A stretch of DNA of 24,239 nucleotides from a virus (IMGVR_UViG_3300030331_001356:1-24239), one strand, 5' to 3'; counted from the stretch's first letter, positions 1 through 5,217 are shown. Program-made: numbers and translations. The notes: generated from the letters alone by a model not told the origin.

Positions 1-244
1 ATCCATAAACCATATGCGTTAATTTTTTATCCGTCTCCATGTTGCCATCTTTTAACCAATCAAGATTATACTTGTTGCAAAATTCCTTAACTGCTTCATA
101 ATGATTTTCAGCAGTATCAAGGGAATAATTCCAACCAATTATGACACTCCATGAATCTCGGTTATACGTATCAGTCCAACATTTTATTCTTTCGCCTTTT
201 GTATCTGTAGGCTTTAAAAATTTTGTTTTAATTACTAATGCCAT
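1..244 (-). CDS. Small conserved phage protein, partial (runs off left edge)
   Basis: This is the first gene of the window on the minus strand. It starts with ATG at 244 and is still open at base 1, so about 81 residues are visible and the C-terminus is missing. A strong ribosome binding site (AGGAGG) lies about 7 bases before the ATG and fixes the start. The N-terminus reads MALVIKTKFLKPTDTKGERI and the middle contains ENHYEAVKEFCNKYNLDW. From memory this K-x-L-x-P-T-(N/D)-T-(K/R)-G-x-R pattern, followed by an ENHxxA helix, recurs in short uncharacterised phage proteins; I know no function for them. It is separated from the next leftward gene by about 50 bases and is probably the distal member of the same operon. 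The call as a real gene is secure, the family link moderate and the function unknown. Confidence 0.75.
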   Translation of the reverse strand, partial: MALVIKTKFLKPTDTKGERIKCWTDTYNRDSWSVIIGWNYSLDTAENHYEAVKEFCNKYNLDWLKDGNMETDKKLTHMVYG

Positions 245-297
245 TGTCTATCCTCCTTAGTTAATAATATAACAAAAGTTAATTATTAAATCAATCA

Positions 298-510
298 TTA
301 AATTTTTTCTACAATATTTTTATATGTGTAGTCTATTAAAGTTGTATCATATTCTTTAAAAAATTTTATTAAATCTTTATTGGCATTCTCAGCGAACCAA
401 AAAAACCAATAATCCAACGTGTTCTCATTAAGCTCTTCATCATCTCCAAAGATTGTATTTTTTAAATCTATCTCCAGATCAAATTCTAAAGTAAATTTAT
501 ATTTAGACAT
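298..510 (-). CDS. Small acidic protein of unknown function
   Basis: This 70-residue protein is rich in Asp, Glu, Phe and Tyr (for example DLEIDLKNTIFGDDEELNE near residues 11-29, then YWFFWFAENANKD). It has no membrane segment or signal peptide and no family I recognise. The start at 510 is supported by a GGAG ribosome binding site about 10 bases upstream, which lies in the last codons of the preceding gene. The two genes overlap by 8 bases, so translational coupling is likely. The site lies within a 27-base tandem duplication (511-564), so two GGAG motifs precede this gene. It belongs to the leftward cluster of small acidic proteins, and its role is not predictable from sequence. Confidence 0.7.
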   Translation of the reverse strand: MSKYKFTLEFDLEIDLKNTIFGDDEELNENTLDYWFFWFAENANKDLIKFFKEYDTTLIDYTYKNIVEKI

Positions 511-691
511 TTTTCATCATCTCCGTTATGTAATCTTTTTTCACCATCTCCGTTATGTAATCTTTTATAGCTTTAGTTTTACCTAATTTATAATAATATT
601 TTATAATTCCTATTTGATAAACTGGTAAATCAAAAAGTTCAAAATTAAAAACATCATTAATATATTGTTTTAAGTTTTTATAATTATTCAT
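503..691 (-). CDS. Small YQxGxIKYYYK-motif protein, paralogue of the 1431-1616 gene
   Basis: This 62-residue protein starts at ATG 691. A longer reading from 718 is possible, but the strong GGAGGAGGT site 7 bases before 691 favours the shorter form. It contains LPVYQIGIIKYYYKLGKTKA, which resembles INIYQWGMIKYYYKHDLINE in the product of 1431-1616. Together with the shared NxxLKxL-type start, this makes them likely paralogues. The C-terminus carries two copies of the nonapeptide KKDYITEM(V/M), produced by an in-frame 27-base tandem duplication. The protein is lysine- and tyrosine-rich, unlike its acidic neighbours. It overlaps the upstream gene by 8 bases. No known family or function is recognised. 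Confidence 0.7.
   Translation of the reverse strand: MNNYKNLKQYINDVFNFELFDLPVYQIGIIKYYYKLGKTKAIKDYITEMVKKDYITEMMKNV
511..564. repeat. 27-bp tandem duplication, two copies, 26/27 identical
   Basis: Bases 511-537 and 538-564 differ at a single position. The period is 27 bases (nine codons), so on the minus strand it duplicates the peptide KKDYITEM(V/M) at the end of the 503-691 product without breaking the frame. Each copy contains a GGAG motif on the minus strand, and the copy nearer 510 serves as ribosome binding site for the next gene. The near identity implies a recent event. Confidence 0.9.
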
Positions 692-866
692 TTTCTTTGA
701 CCTCCTCCATCTCTTCAAAATATCTATTTATCTGAATAGGCACATTGTATCTTTTTCCTGTGGCTTCATCTAGCCATATTTCATATTCAACACCATCACC
801 ATCATGATATGTTAAATCACCATATTCAAATTTCCTTTCTATTATTCTTATTTCGTCCTTTGTCAT
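684..866 (-). CDS. Small acidic protein of unknown function
   Basis: This 60-residue protein begins MTKDEIRIIERKFEYGDL, then VEYEIWLDEATGKRYNVPIQ, and ends in a Glu-rich tail (EEMEEVKENE). The middle section alternates charged and aromatic residues and probably forms beta strands, but I recognise no family. The start at 866 follows a GGAGGATC ribosome binding site, and its ATG overlaps the stop of the upstream gene (TAATG). The Glu-rich tail is partly dictated by the GGAGGAGGT ribosome binding site of the next gene, which is embedded in its coding sequence. It is a member of the leftward operon. Confidence 0.7.
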   Translation of the reverse strand: MTKDEIRIIERKFEYGDLTYHDGDGVEYEIWLDEATGKRYNVPIQINRYFEEMEEVKENE

Positions 867-1111
867 TATTCTGATCCTCCATTATAATATTTTGATTCTG
901 TCATATTCCAATCTAAATAATCATCATCATCTAGATTATATTGTCTTAGTTCGAACCATTCCCAATCATCTAAATTTCTATATTCCTGAAATACTTGAAA
1001 AGCCCTTTTTTCATAATCTTCATCTGATTCGTTGTCTCCTCTTTCGATTTCATAAGATTCATCTATTTTGAAAGCTGAATCATTAACCAATACTCTATAT
1101 TCTATATTCAT
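866..1111 (-). CDS. Small, highly acidic protein of unknown function
   Basis: This 81-residue protein has roughly a third of its residues as Asp or Glu, for example in ERGDNESDEDYEKR and NLDDDDYLDW. It ends YYNGGSE; the GGS comes from the GGAGGATC ribosome binding site of the following gene. The start at 1111 has a GGAGGT site about 8 bases upstream, and its ATG overlaps the previous stop (TAATG). There is no signal peptide, membrane segment or cysteine motif. Strong acidity together with aromatic residues is seen in phage proteins that mimic DNA, but that is only a compositional resemblance and no family is recognised. Confidence 0.7.
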   Translation of the reverse strand: MNIEYRVLVNDSAFKIDESYEIERGDNESDEDYEKRAFQVFQEYRNLDDWEWFELRQYNLDDDDYLDWNMTESKYYNGGSE

Positions 1112-1434
1112 TACTCTTGACCTCCATCTTCATCAATTTCATAATCATAATCATATAAATCAATTTCAGGTTCTGAAAATCCCGATTGATTATGATTAAT
1201 ATAATCTTCTATTTCAGAATTATGTGATATTTTAGTTTCCATAGAACTTACAATTTTTGATATAAAATCTTTATTTTGATTTAATAAATCCCTAATTAAA
1301 AAAGTTTCTTTATCCCATCCTTTAGGTAAATCATCTTCATCAATTAAATTGACCTCTATTAAATCAATATCATCTGGTAAATCTAAAATATAATCATTTT
1401 GTAACGTTTCAGTATATGTTATATATAAACTCAT
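1111..1434 (-). CDS. Acidic protein of unknown function
   Basis: This 107-residue protein is the longest of the leftward cluster. It is acidic throughout (LDLPDDIDLIEVNLIDEDD near residues 17-35; a C-terminus of alternating Asp, Tyr and Glu) and ends in DEDGGQE. The start at 1434 is supported by a GGAGGATC ribosome binding site and an ATGA overlap with the upstream stop, so it should be translationally coupled. No conserved motif, membrane helix or signal peptide is visible. The end is coded by the GGAGGT site that serves the next gene. Function is unknown. Confidence 0.7.
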   Translation of the reverse strand: MSLYITYTETLQNDYILDLPDDIDLIEVNLIDEDDLPKGWDKETFLIRDLLNQNKDFISKIVSSMETKISHNSEIEDYINHNQSGFSEPEIDLYDYDYEIDEDGGQE

Positions 1435-1616
1435 TGTGCTGATCCTCCATAAATTTTATTTTCTCGTACTGTATTCTTAATATAATCAAGCATTTCATTT
1501 ATTAAATCATGCTTATAATAATATTTAATCATACCCCATTGATAAATATTAATATCATTTAAATCTTTTTGATTGTAATTATGAATTGCAACCAATAATG
1601 TTTTTAGTGTTTTCAT
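1431..1616 (-). CDS. First gene of leftward operon; YQxGxIKYYYK-motif protein
   Basis: This 61-residue protein has LKTLLVAIHNYNQ near the N-terminus and then INIYQWGMIKYYYKHDLINE, matching the motif of the 503-691 product, so the two are probably duplicates within one operon. The start at 1616 follows a good GGAGGT site 7 bases upstream. It is promoter-proximal in the leftward operon, with a candidate sigma-70 promoter at 1657-1683 giving a leader of roughly 30 bases. It ends YGGSAQ, where the GGS is coded by the ribosome binding site of the next gene. No known family or function is recognised. Confidence 0.7.
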   Translation of the reverse strand: MKTLKTLLVAIHNYNQKDLNDINIYQWGMIKYYYKHDLINEMLDYIKNTVRENKIYGGSAQ

Positions 1617-1656
1617 TTGTTGACCTCCAAGTCTATAAATTGTATTTACTATACAG

Positions 1657-1683
1657 TTTATAATATATTGTTAAATAAATCAA
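1657..1683 (-). promoter_or_regulatory. Candidate sigma-70 promoter for the leftward operon
   Basis: On the minus strand a TTGATT (-35, bases 1683-1678) is followed after 15 bases by TATAAA (-10, 1662-1657). Transcription would start near 1650, about 34 bases before the first leftward ATG. The spacing is short of the ideal 17 and the region is so AT-rich that chance matches are expected, so this is tentative. An ACTGTATA element also occurs here on the minus strand (about 1656-1649) and again at 1957 on the plus strand. Confidence 0.35.
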
Positions 1684-1814
1684 CAAATTTATTAAATAAT
1701 TTATTTATATTTATTATATTAATTTAAAACTTTAGCAGTTATAATTATATATAGATAGATTCTTATTATATTTATTACTAAATAATATTATTAACTACTT
1801 TAGTTAAACGGCCG
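1660..1814. other. Very AT-rich divergent intergenic tract with small palindromes
   Basis: Bases 1660-1808 are nearly all A and T. They contain a perfect 12-base palindrome at 1781-1792 (AATAATATTATT) and, next to it, a perfect 7-bp inverted repeat with a 3-base spacer, TTAACTA-CTT-TAGTTAA (1791-1807). A GC-only palindrome, CGGCCG, follows at 1809-1814. No gene is seen. It separates the leftward and rightward transcription units, so a shared control region, an operator or a replication origin are all possible; the sequence alone does not decide between them. Confidence 0.5.
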
Positions 1815-1842
1815 CCAATCTAGAAAAAGATTTAAAGCAATA

Positions 1843-1870
1843 TTGAAATGTTACTACAATCTAATATATA
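1843..1870 (+). promoter_or_regulatory. Candidate rightward sigma-70 promoter
   Basis: TTGAAA (1843-1848) is followed after 16 bases by TATATA (1865-1870), close to the sigma-70 consensus. It would start a transcript near 1877, just before a perfect ribosome binding site (AGGAGGT at 1889-1895) and the short reading frame at 1901. The AT-rich context makes chance -10 matches easy, but the -35 box and the downstream ribosome binding site add support. Confidence 0.45.
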
Positions 1871-1900
1871 TAAAATATAATTTAAGTAGGAGGTCTTAAC

Positions 1901-1996
1901 TTGGAGGATCTAAAAATTATGGTTTCCAACACACCCACACATTTATTTCCAGGGCTACTGTATAAAAAGTTTATACTGTACAAAAAGAAAGTATAG
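1901..1996 (+). CDS. Possible 31-residue leader protein (TTG start)
   Basis: An open frame of 31 codons starts at TTG 1901, preceded at a 5-6 base spacing by AGGAGGT, the best ribosome binding site on the plus strand of this intergenic region. An in-frame ATG at 1919 has its own GGAGGATC site and would give 25 residues. The product begins MEDLKIMVSNTPTHLFPGLL and continues YKKFILYKKKV, ending in an internal repeat (LYKKFI/LYKKKV). The repeat is an in-frame 18-base direct repeat whose TAT/TAC difference is synonymous. Ribosome binding site, promoter and synonymous change argue for translation; the length and lack of a known relative argue caution. Confidence 0.4.
   Translation: MEDLKIMVSNTPTHLFPGLLYKKFILYKKKV
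1957..1987 (+). repeat. Imperfect direct repeat ACTGTA(T/C)AAAAAG, period 18
   Basis: ACTGTATAAAAAG (1957-1969) and ACTGTACAAAAAG (1975-1987) differ at one base and are 18 bases apart. They either encode the repeated LYKK peptide of the 31-codon frame or are paired protein-binding sites; the related ACTGTATA on the opposite strand near 1649-1656 favours the second reading a little. Confidence 0.5.
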
Positions 1997-2081
1997 CTTA
2001 TAAGGGTACTACCCCCCAAAACGACAGCAACTGCTATATATATATGGATTCGATCACGCATTGTAGGGGTATTTTTAGGTG

Positions 2082-2108
2082 TTTACATAGGTATACAGGT
2101 TGTATATA
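2082..2108 (+). promoter_or_regulatory. Candidate promoter upstream of small terminase; rest of 1997-2138 without a gene
   Basis: TTTACA (2082-2087) and TATATA (2103-2108) with a 15-base spacer would start transcription near 2115, giving a short leader to the terminase ATG at 2139. Elsewhere in 1997-2138 I see only a short GGGT-ACT-ACCC inverted repeat (about 2008-2018), a run of six C and a TA repeat. A packaging (pac/cos) site is often near the small-terminase gene, but nothing here identifies one. Confidence 0.3.
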
Positions 2109-2138
2109 CAAGATAAAAGTGTTATAGTAGTAAAAACA

Positions 2139-2552
2139 ATGTACAAACAACTAACTGAAAAGCAAAAAGCGTTTATAGAACACTATTCTCAAACAGGTAA
2201 TGCAAAAGCGTCTGCAATAAAAGCAGGATATTCAGAAAAAACTGCAGAACAGCAGGGATATGAGCTAAAAAACAAACTATCTAATGAAATAACAGAACAT
2301 ACTAGAAAGTTAATGGCAAGTGCTGCACCTTTGGCTATAGATAAACTTATAAAACTGGTAGAAGATGATAAAACTACACAGTCAGTAAAGCTAGGTGCTA
2401 TCAATTCATTGCTTGACAGGACAGGTTATCAAACAGTTAACAAAATTGAAGATGTAACAAACAAAAAAACAGATGAAGAATTACAAGAAGAACTTGGTCG
2501 TTTATTGTCTGTAATCAAAATAACATCTCCTGACAAGGATGATCTAAATTAA
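2139..2552 (+). CDS. terS: Terminase small subunit
   Basis: This is the DNA-recognition subunit of the packaging motor; it binds the phage packaging site and hands DNA to the large terminase. The start at ATG 2139 gives 137 residues beginning MYKQLTEKQKAFIEHYSQTG. An upstream TTG at 2100 would add 13 residues unlike the family. The N-terminal segment LTEKQKAFIEHY...GNAKASAIKAGYSEKTA is the classic helix-turn-helix signature of the Terminase_2 small-terminase family. It is followed by a helical central region (residues 50-100) probably used for oligomer formation. The ribosome binding site is weak. The stop overlaps the next ATG (TAATG), and the large terminase follows one gene later, the usual order. 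Confidence 0.88.
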   Translation: MYKQLTEKQKAFIEHYSQTGNAKASAIKAGYSEKTAEQQGYELKNKLSNEITEHTRKLMASAAPLAIDKLIKLVEDDKTTQSVKLGAINSLLDRTGYQTVNKIEDVTNKKTDEELQEELGRLLSVIKITSPDKDDLN

Positions 2553-2749
2553 TGGACGAATACCTACTAGAAAACTGGCAAGAAAACAATTCAAGTGATG
2601 ATGAAGGATATTACAACTGTCCTTGTTGTGATTATGCTCTTGATATAATAGAGAAAGATGAAAGCAACTATGTATTTTGCTGGAATAAATGCTTATATAC
2701 TGAGGAAGAATTTTTAAATGAGTTTAGAAAGAGCAGTAGAAATAGCTAA
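2552..2749 (+). CDS. Small cysteine-containing (possible zinc-binding) protein
   Basis: This 65-residue protein contains YYNCPCCDYALDII (residues 21-34) and, 20 residues later, VFCWNKC, so Cys pairs are arranged roughly as C-P-C-C and C-x3-C. Together these could hold one zinc ion in a ribbon-like fold. The rest is acidic (N-terminal MDEYLLENWQENNSSDDEG). It sits between the two terminase genes, overlapping the first by one base and the second by 32 bases, so co-production with the packaging enzymes is likely. A role as terminase accessory factor is inference; I do not recognise the family. Confidence 0.7.
   Translation: MDEYLLENWQENNSSDDEGYYNCPCCDYALDIIEKDESNYVFCWNKCLYTEEEFLNEFRKSSRNS
2641..2649 (+). 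promoter_or_regulatory. Candidate extended -10 promoter before the large terminase
   Basis: TGATATAAT is a perfect extended -10 (TG-n-TATAAT), lying 69 bases before the large-terminase ATG and inside the preceding gene. It resembles the two intergenic elements at 8826 and 19700 (CTTGTGATATAATA here appears as CTTGATATAATA). A TTGTTG lies 15 bases upstream of the -10. Because it is within coding sequence it may be coincidental. Confidence 0.35.
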
Positions 2750-4130
2750 AGAATTAGAGAAAAGAAAAGCGACTAATACACTTAAACATTACAAACCATA
2801 TGAGTATCAAATAAACTTTCACAATACCATAGCATCTCAAAGATTACTTATGGCTGGTAATAGGATAGGAAAATCGTTCTGTGGTGCTATGGAGATGGCA
2901 TATCATTTAACTGGCAAATATCCTGACTGGTGGAAAGGCAAGAAGTTTGATAAACCTATAAGGGCCTGGGTAGGTGGTGTGTCAAATGAAACTACTAGAG
3001 ATGTATGTCAGAAAGAACTTGTAGGTCAACCAGATGATCCTGGTGCTAAAGGTACAGGATCTATACCACTTGATGATATAGGAGATACAACTAGAAAACC
3101 AGGTGTGCCAAATGCTATGAACAGCTTAGTTATTAAACACGTTAGTGGTGGATGGTCAAGACTTGCATTCAAAGCATATGAAATGGGTAAAGAAAAATGG
3201 ATGGGTGAAGCTGTAGATGTAGTCTGGTTAGATGAAGAACCACCAACCTCAATATATACTCAAGCACTTACAAGAACTGCAGACAGAGGTGGCATAGTGT
3301 ATATGACATTCACACCTGAGTCTGGCATGACAGAAACAGTAGCACAGTTTATGAATGACCTTAGACCTGGCCAAGCACTATTACAAGCTGGTTGGGATGA
3401 TGCACCTCACATGACATCAAATGTAAGAGAGCAAATACTTGCTGCGTTACCACCACACGAAAGAAAGATGCGTGAGCAAGGTGTACCACAAATAGGTTCT
3501 GGTCTTGTATTCCCTGTGGCAGAAGATGAAATAGTTTGTGAACCGATAGATATACCAGATCATTGGACAAGAATATGTGGGCTAGATTTTGGATGGGATC
3601 ACCCAACTGCTGCCGTATGGATTGCATGGGATAGAGATGCTGATGTAGCGTATGTTTATGATAGCTATGCTCTTAGACAAGAGGCTGTGCCAATTCATGC
3701 GAGTGCAATTAAATCAAGAGGTAACTGGATACCTGTGATCTGGCCTATGGACGGCAGACAAGCTGACAAAGGTTCTGGTAAATCTCTTACTGAGCAATAC
3801 AGAGCAGAGGGTGTAAACATGACAAGAGAACATTTTAGTAACCCACCAGCACAAGGACAAAAAGAAGGTTCAGGTGGTAACTCAGTTGAAGCTGGTATTA
3901 TGGAACTATATACAAGAATGCAAACAAAAAGATTGAAAATTTTTAAGAATCAAGATAAACTTTTAACTGAGCTTAGAATGTATCATAGGAAAAATGGTAA
4001 GATTGTTGCAGCTCATGATGATGTTATATCTGCTATGCGTTATGCAGTTATGTCATTAAGAAAAGCAAGAATTAAAAACTATGAACCTATGAACATACAA
4101 GCTGAATCGGAGTTTAATATTTTTGCATGA
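2718..4130 (+). CDS. terL: Terminase large subunit (packaging ATPase and nuclease)
   Basis: This 470-residue protein is a full-length large terminase, the motor that threads DNA into the procapsid and cuts it. The ATPase half shows a Walker A loop AGNRIGKS (residues 46-53), a Walker B strand DVVWLDEE (167-174) with the catalytic Glu, and the coupling-type motif MTFTPESG (196-203). The nuclease half begins at GLDFGWDHPTAAV (288-300), with metal-binding Asp290, and ends at AAHDDVISAMRYA (431-443), which supplies the distal acidic residues. The ATG at 2718 has GAGGAAG upstream and overlaps the preceding gene. The last bases overlap the next gene (ATGA). Nuclease and ATPase residues all appear intact. 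Confidence 0.95.
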   Translation: MSLERAVEIAKELEKRKATNTLKHYKPYEYQINFHNTIASQRLLMAGNRIGKSFCGAMEMAYHLTGKYPDWWKGKKFDKPIRAWVGGVSNETTRDVCQKELVGQPDDPGAKGTGSIPLDDIGDTTRKPGVPNAMNSLVIKHVSGGWSRLAFKAYEMGKEKWMGEAVDVVWLDEEPPTSIYTQALTRTADRGGIVYMTFTPESGMTETVAQFMNDLRPGQALLQAGWDDAPHMTSNVREQILAALPPHERKMREQGVPQIGSGLVFPVAEDEIVCEPIDIPDHWTRICGLDFGWDHPTAAVWIAWDRDADVAYVYDSYALRQEAVPIHASAIKSRGNWIPVIWPMDGRQADKGSGKSLTEQYRAEGVNMTREHFSNPPAQGQKEGSGGNSVEAGIMELYTRMQTKRLKIFKNQDKLLTELRMYHRKNGKIVAAHDDVISAMRYAVMSLRKARIKNYEPMNIQAESEFNIFA

Positions 4131-4411
4131 GAAAAGAACACAAGAGTAAAACTGGTGGACTTACTGCAGCAGGTAGAAGATACTTTAAAAGAAAAGAAGG
4201 ATCTAATCTAAAACCTCCTGTTAAGTCTGGCACAAACCCTAGACGTGTTTCTTTCGCTGCAAGATTTGCTGGTATGAAAGGACCTATGAAAGATAGCAAG
4301 GGCCGACCAACCAGAAAAGCCTTAGCCCTAAAAAAATGGGGTTTTGGTAGTGTTGAAGCAGCAAGAAATTTTGCTAATAAACACAAGAAGAAAAAAACTA
4401 GTAGAGCATAG
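4127..4411 (+). CDS. DUF6321-like basic protein
   Basis: This 94-residue, strongly basic protein starts at ATGA overlapping the terminase stop. It contains KTGGLTAAGRRYFKRKEGSN, followed by LKPPVKSGTNPRRVSFAARF, AGMKGPMKDSKGRPTRKALA and LKKWGF. From memory this series (GGLxxxGR..., LKPPV, RR.SF.AR..GMKGPM, GxPTRKALALxKW) is the pattern of the DUF6321 family, found in phages next to packaging genes. The C-terminal tail (residues 83-94) is almost all Lys/Arg/Ser. The biochemical role is not known; the composition suggests nucleic-acid binding. It is the first of six basic small genes between terminase and portal region. Confidence 0.75.
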   Translation: MRKEHKSKTGGLTAAGRRYFKRKEGSNLKPPVKSGTNPRRVSFAARFAGMKGPMKDSKGRPTRKALALKKWGFGSVEAARNFANKHKKKKTSRA

Positions 4412-4424
4412 GAGGGATATTATT

Positions 4425-4547
4425 ATGCCAATGGGAAAAGGAACATACGGAAGTAAAAGAGGTAAGCCATCTAAAAAAGCTAAAACAAAGATGACACCAG
4501 CCATGAAAAAGAAAATGATGATGAAAAAGAAAAAGGGGATGATGTAG
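4425..4547 (+). CDS. Tiny Lys/Met-rich basic protein
   Basis: This 40-residue protein begins MPMGKGTYGSKRGKPSKK and ends in a run of Met and Lys. The start at 4425 is fixed by AGGAGGG about 8 bases upstream; the longer in-frame reading from 4344 lacks a ribosome binding site and overlaps the previous gene. The MPMGKGTYGxxxGxPxKK start is one I recall from many virome small proteins of unknown role. Its net charge is extremely positive. It overlaps the next GTG start by one base. Confidence 0.65.
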   Translation: MPMGKGTYGSKRGKPSKKAKTKMTPAMKKKMMMKKKKGMM

Positions 4548-4678
4548 TGCCAGGTAAAAAATTATCACCAAAACAAAAAAAAATTGCTAGGGTTGCATCA
4601 CCAAGAAATAAAATTACTGGTGCTGATTTTGCAAAATTAAAAGGCAATAAAAAAAGAAATGGCAAAAAGAAAATTTAA
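4547..4678 (+). CDS. Tiny basic protein (GTG start)
   Basis: This 43-residue frame starts at GTG 4547, overlapping the previous stop (TAGTG). It has a GGGGATGATG ribosome binding site in the preceding coding sequence. The product begins MPGKKLSPKQKKIARVASP and continues with RNKITGADFAKLKGNKK, ending GKKKI. I recall similar short proteins with P-x-Q-K-K-I-A-x-V-A and N-K-I-T-x-A-D-F in marine phage genomes, so this is probably a genuine gene despite its size. Function is unknown; the very basic composition matches its neighbours. It overlaps the next gene by 20 bases. Confidence 0.65.
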   Translation: MPGKKLSPKQKKIARVASPRNKITGADFAKLKGNKKRNGKKKI

Positions 4679-4844
4679 AAAAGTACCTAAAACAAAAGGT
4701 GGTGTACCCACAAAATATGTTAGAGGTGCTAAGAATCCTAAAAAGCGTGAAGCAGAAATTAAAAGGACTCGTAAACTTTATAGAGAAGGCAAACTTACTC
4801 CAGCCATGATGGACAAAATTAGTAAGCAAAGGAGCAGAGGATAA
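4659..4844 (+). CDS. Small basic protein of unknown function
   Basis: This 61-residue protein begins MAKRKFKKVPKTKGGVPTKY and contains VRGAKNPKKREAEIKRTRKL. The VPxKYVxGAKNPxxREAEIKRT pattern is one I remember from phage small proteins of unknown function. It is extremely basic, has no cysteine and no membrane segment, and probably has one charged helix at residues 29-46. The ATG at 4659 has only a weak upstream AAGG and lies inside the end of the previous gene, so coupled translation is likely. Confidence 0.7.
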   Translation: MAKRKFKKVPKTKGGVPTKYVRGAKNPKKREAEIKRTRKLYREGKLTPAMMDKISKQRSRG

Positions 4845-5086
4845 TGGCAGTAAAAAAGAAAACAGGTAAGTATAGTGGCATATCTGGTTCTTCAAAATTT
4901 TCTAAATCAAAATTAGATGCTGTATATAAGCGTGGCCTTGGAGCATATTATTCTTCAGGTTCTAGGCCAAAAGTATCTGCACATCAATGGGCTATGGGTA
5001 GAGTTAAAAGTTTTGTAACAGGTAAGGGTGGAGCTAGAAAAGCAGACGCTGATTTATTAAGAAAAGGAAGTAAAAAGAAAAAATGA
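4844..5086 (+). CDS. DUF5824-like small basic protein
   Basis: This 80-residue basic protein contains the segment VYKRGLGAYYSSGSRPKVSA (about residues 27-46), then HQWAMGRVKSFVTGKGGARKADADLL. The K-R-G-L-G-A-Y-Y-S-S-G-S-R-P core followed by H-x-W-x-x-x-R-x-x-S-F and G-x-x-x-x-D-x-D-L-L matches my memory of the DUF5824 family in large and marine phages. The start has a GAGG site and a TAATG overlap. The C-terminus is a run of lysines. Molecular function is not established. Confidence 0.72.
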   Translation: MAVKKKTGKYSGISGSSKFSKSKLDAVYKRGLGAYYSSGSRPKVSAHQWAMGRVKSFVTGKGGARKADADLLRKGSKKKK

Positions 5087-5217
5087 AAAAACCAGGATTA
5101 TATGCAAATATTCATGCCAAGCGTAAGCGTGGTGAAAAAATGAGAAAAAAAGGAGCAAAAGGCAGTCCAACAGCTGCAGCATTTAAAAGAGCTGCAAAGA
5201 CTGCTAGGAGAAAATAA
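5083..5217 (+). CDS. Tiny basic protein, MKKPGLYANIHAKRKR type
   Basis: This 44-residue product begins MKKPGLYANIHAKRKRGEKM and continues RKKGAKGSPTAAAFKRAAKT. The start at 5083 overlaps the previous stop (ATGA) and the stop overlaps the next ATG (TAATG). The N-terminal KPGLYANIHAKRxR and the later SPTAAAFKRAAKTA are patterns I recall as widely conserved in virome contigs, in proteins with no known function. It is the last of the six-gene basic cassette. I am confident it is coding, not of its role. Confidence 0.7.
   Translation: MKKPGLYANIHAKRKRGEKMRKKGAKGSPTAAAFKRAAKTARRK

Noticed and set aside
1808-1831. CGGCCG followed closely by TCTAGA, resembling a cloning-site remnant
   Set aside because: Both are six-base palindromes that occur by chance; no full polylinker or vector sequence surrounds them and the context is continuous phage-like DNA.
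2044-2127. A 27-codon frame (ATG 2044) before the small terminase
   Set aside because: It has no ribosome binding site, lies across the candidate promoter at 2082-2108 and its product has no patterned composition.
4344-4547. A longer 67-codon reading of the Lys/Met-rich gene
   Set aside because: The part before 4425 overlaps the preceding gene in another frame; the AGGAGGG site points to ATG 4425.
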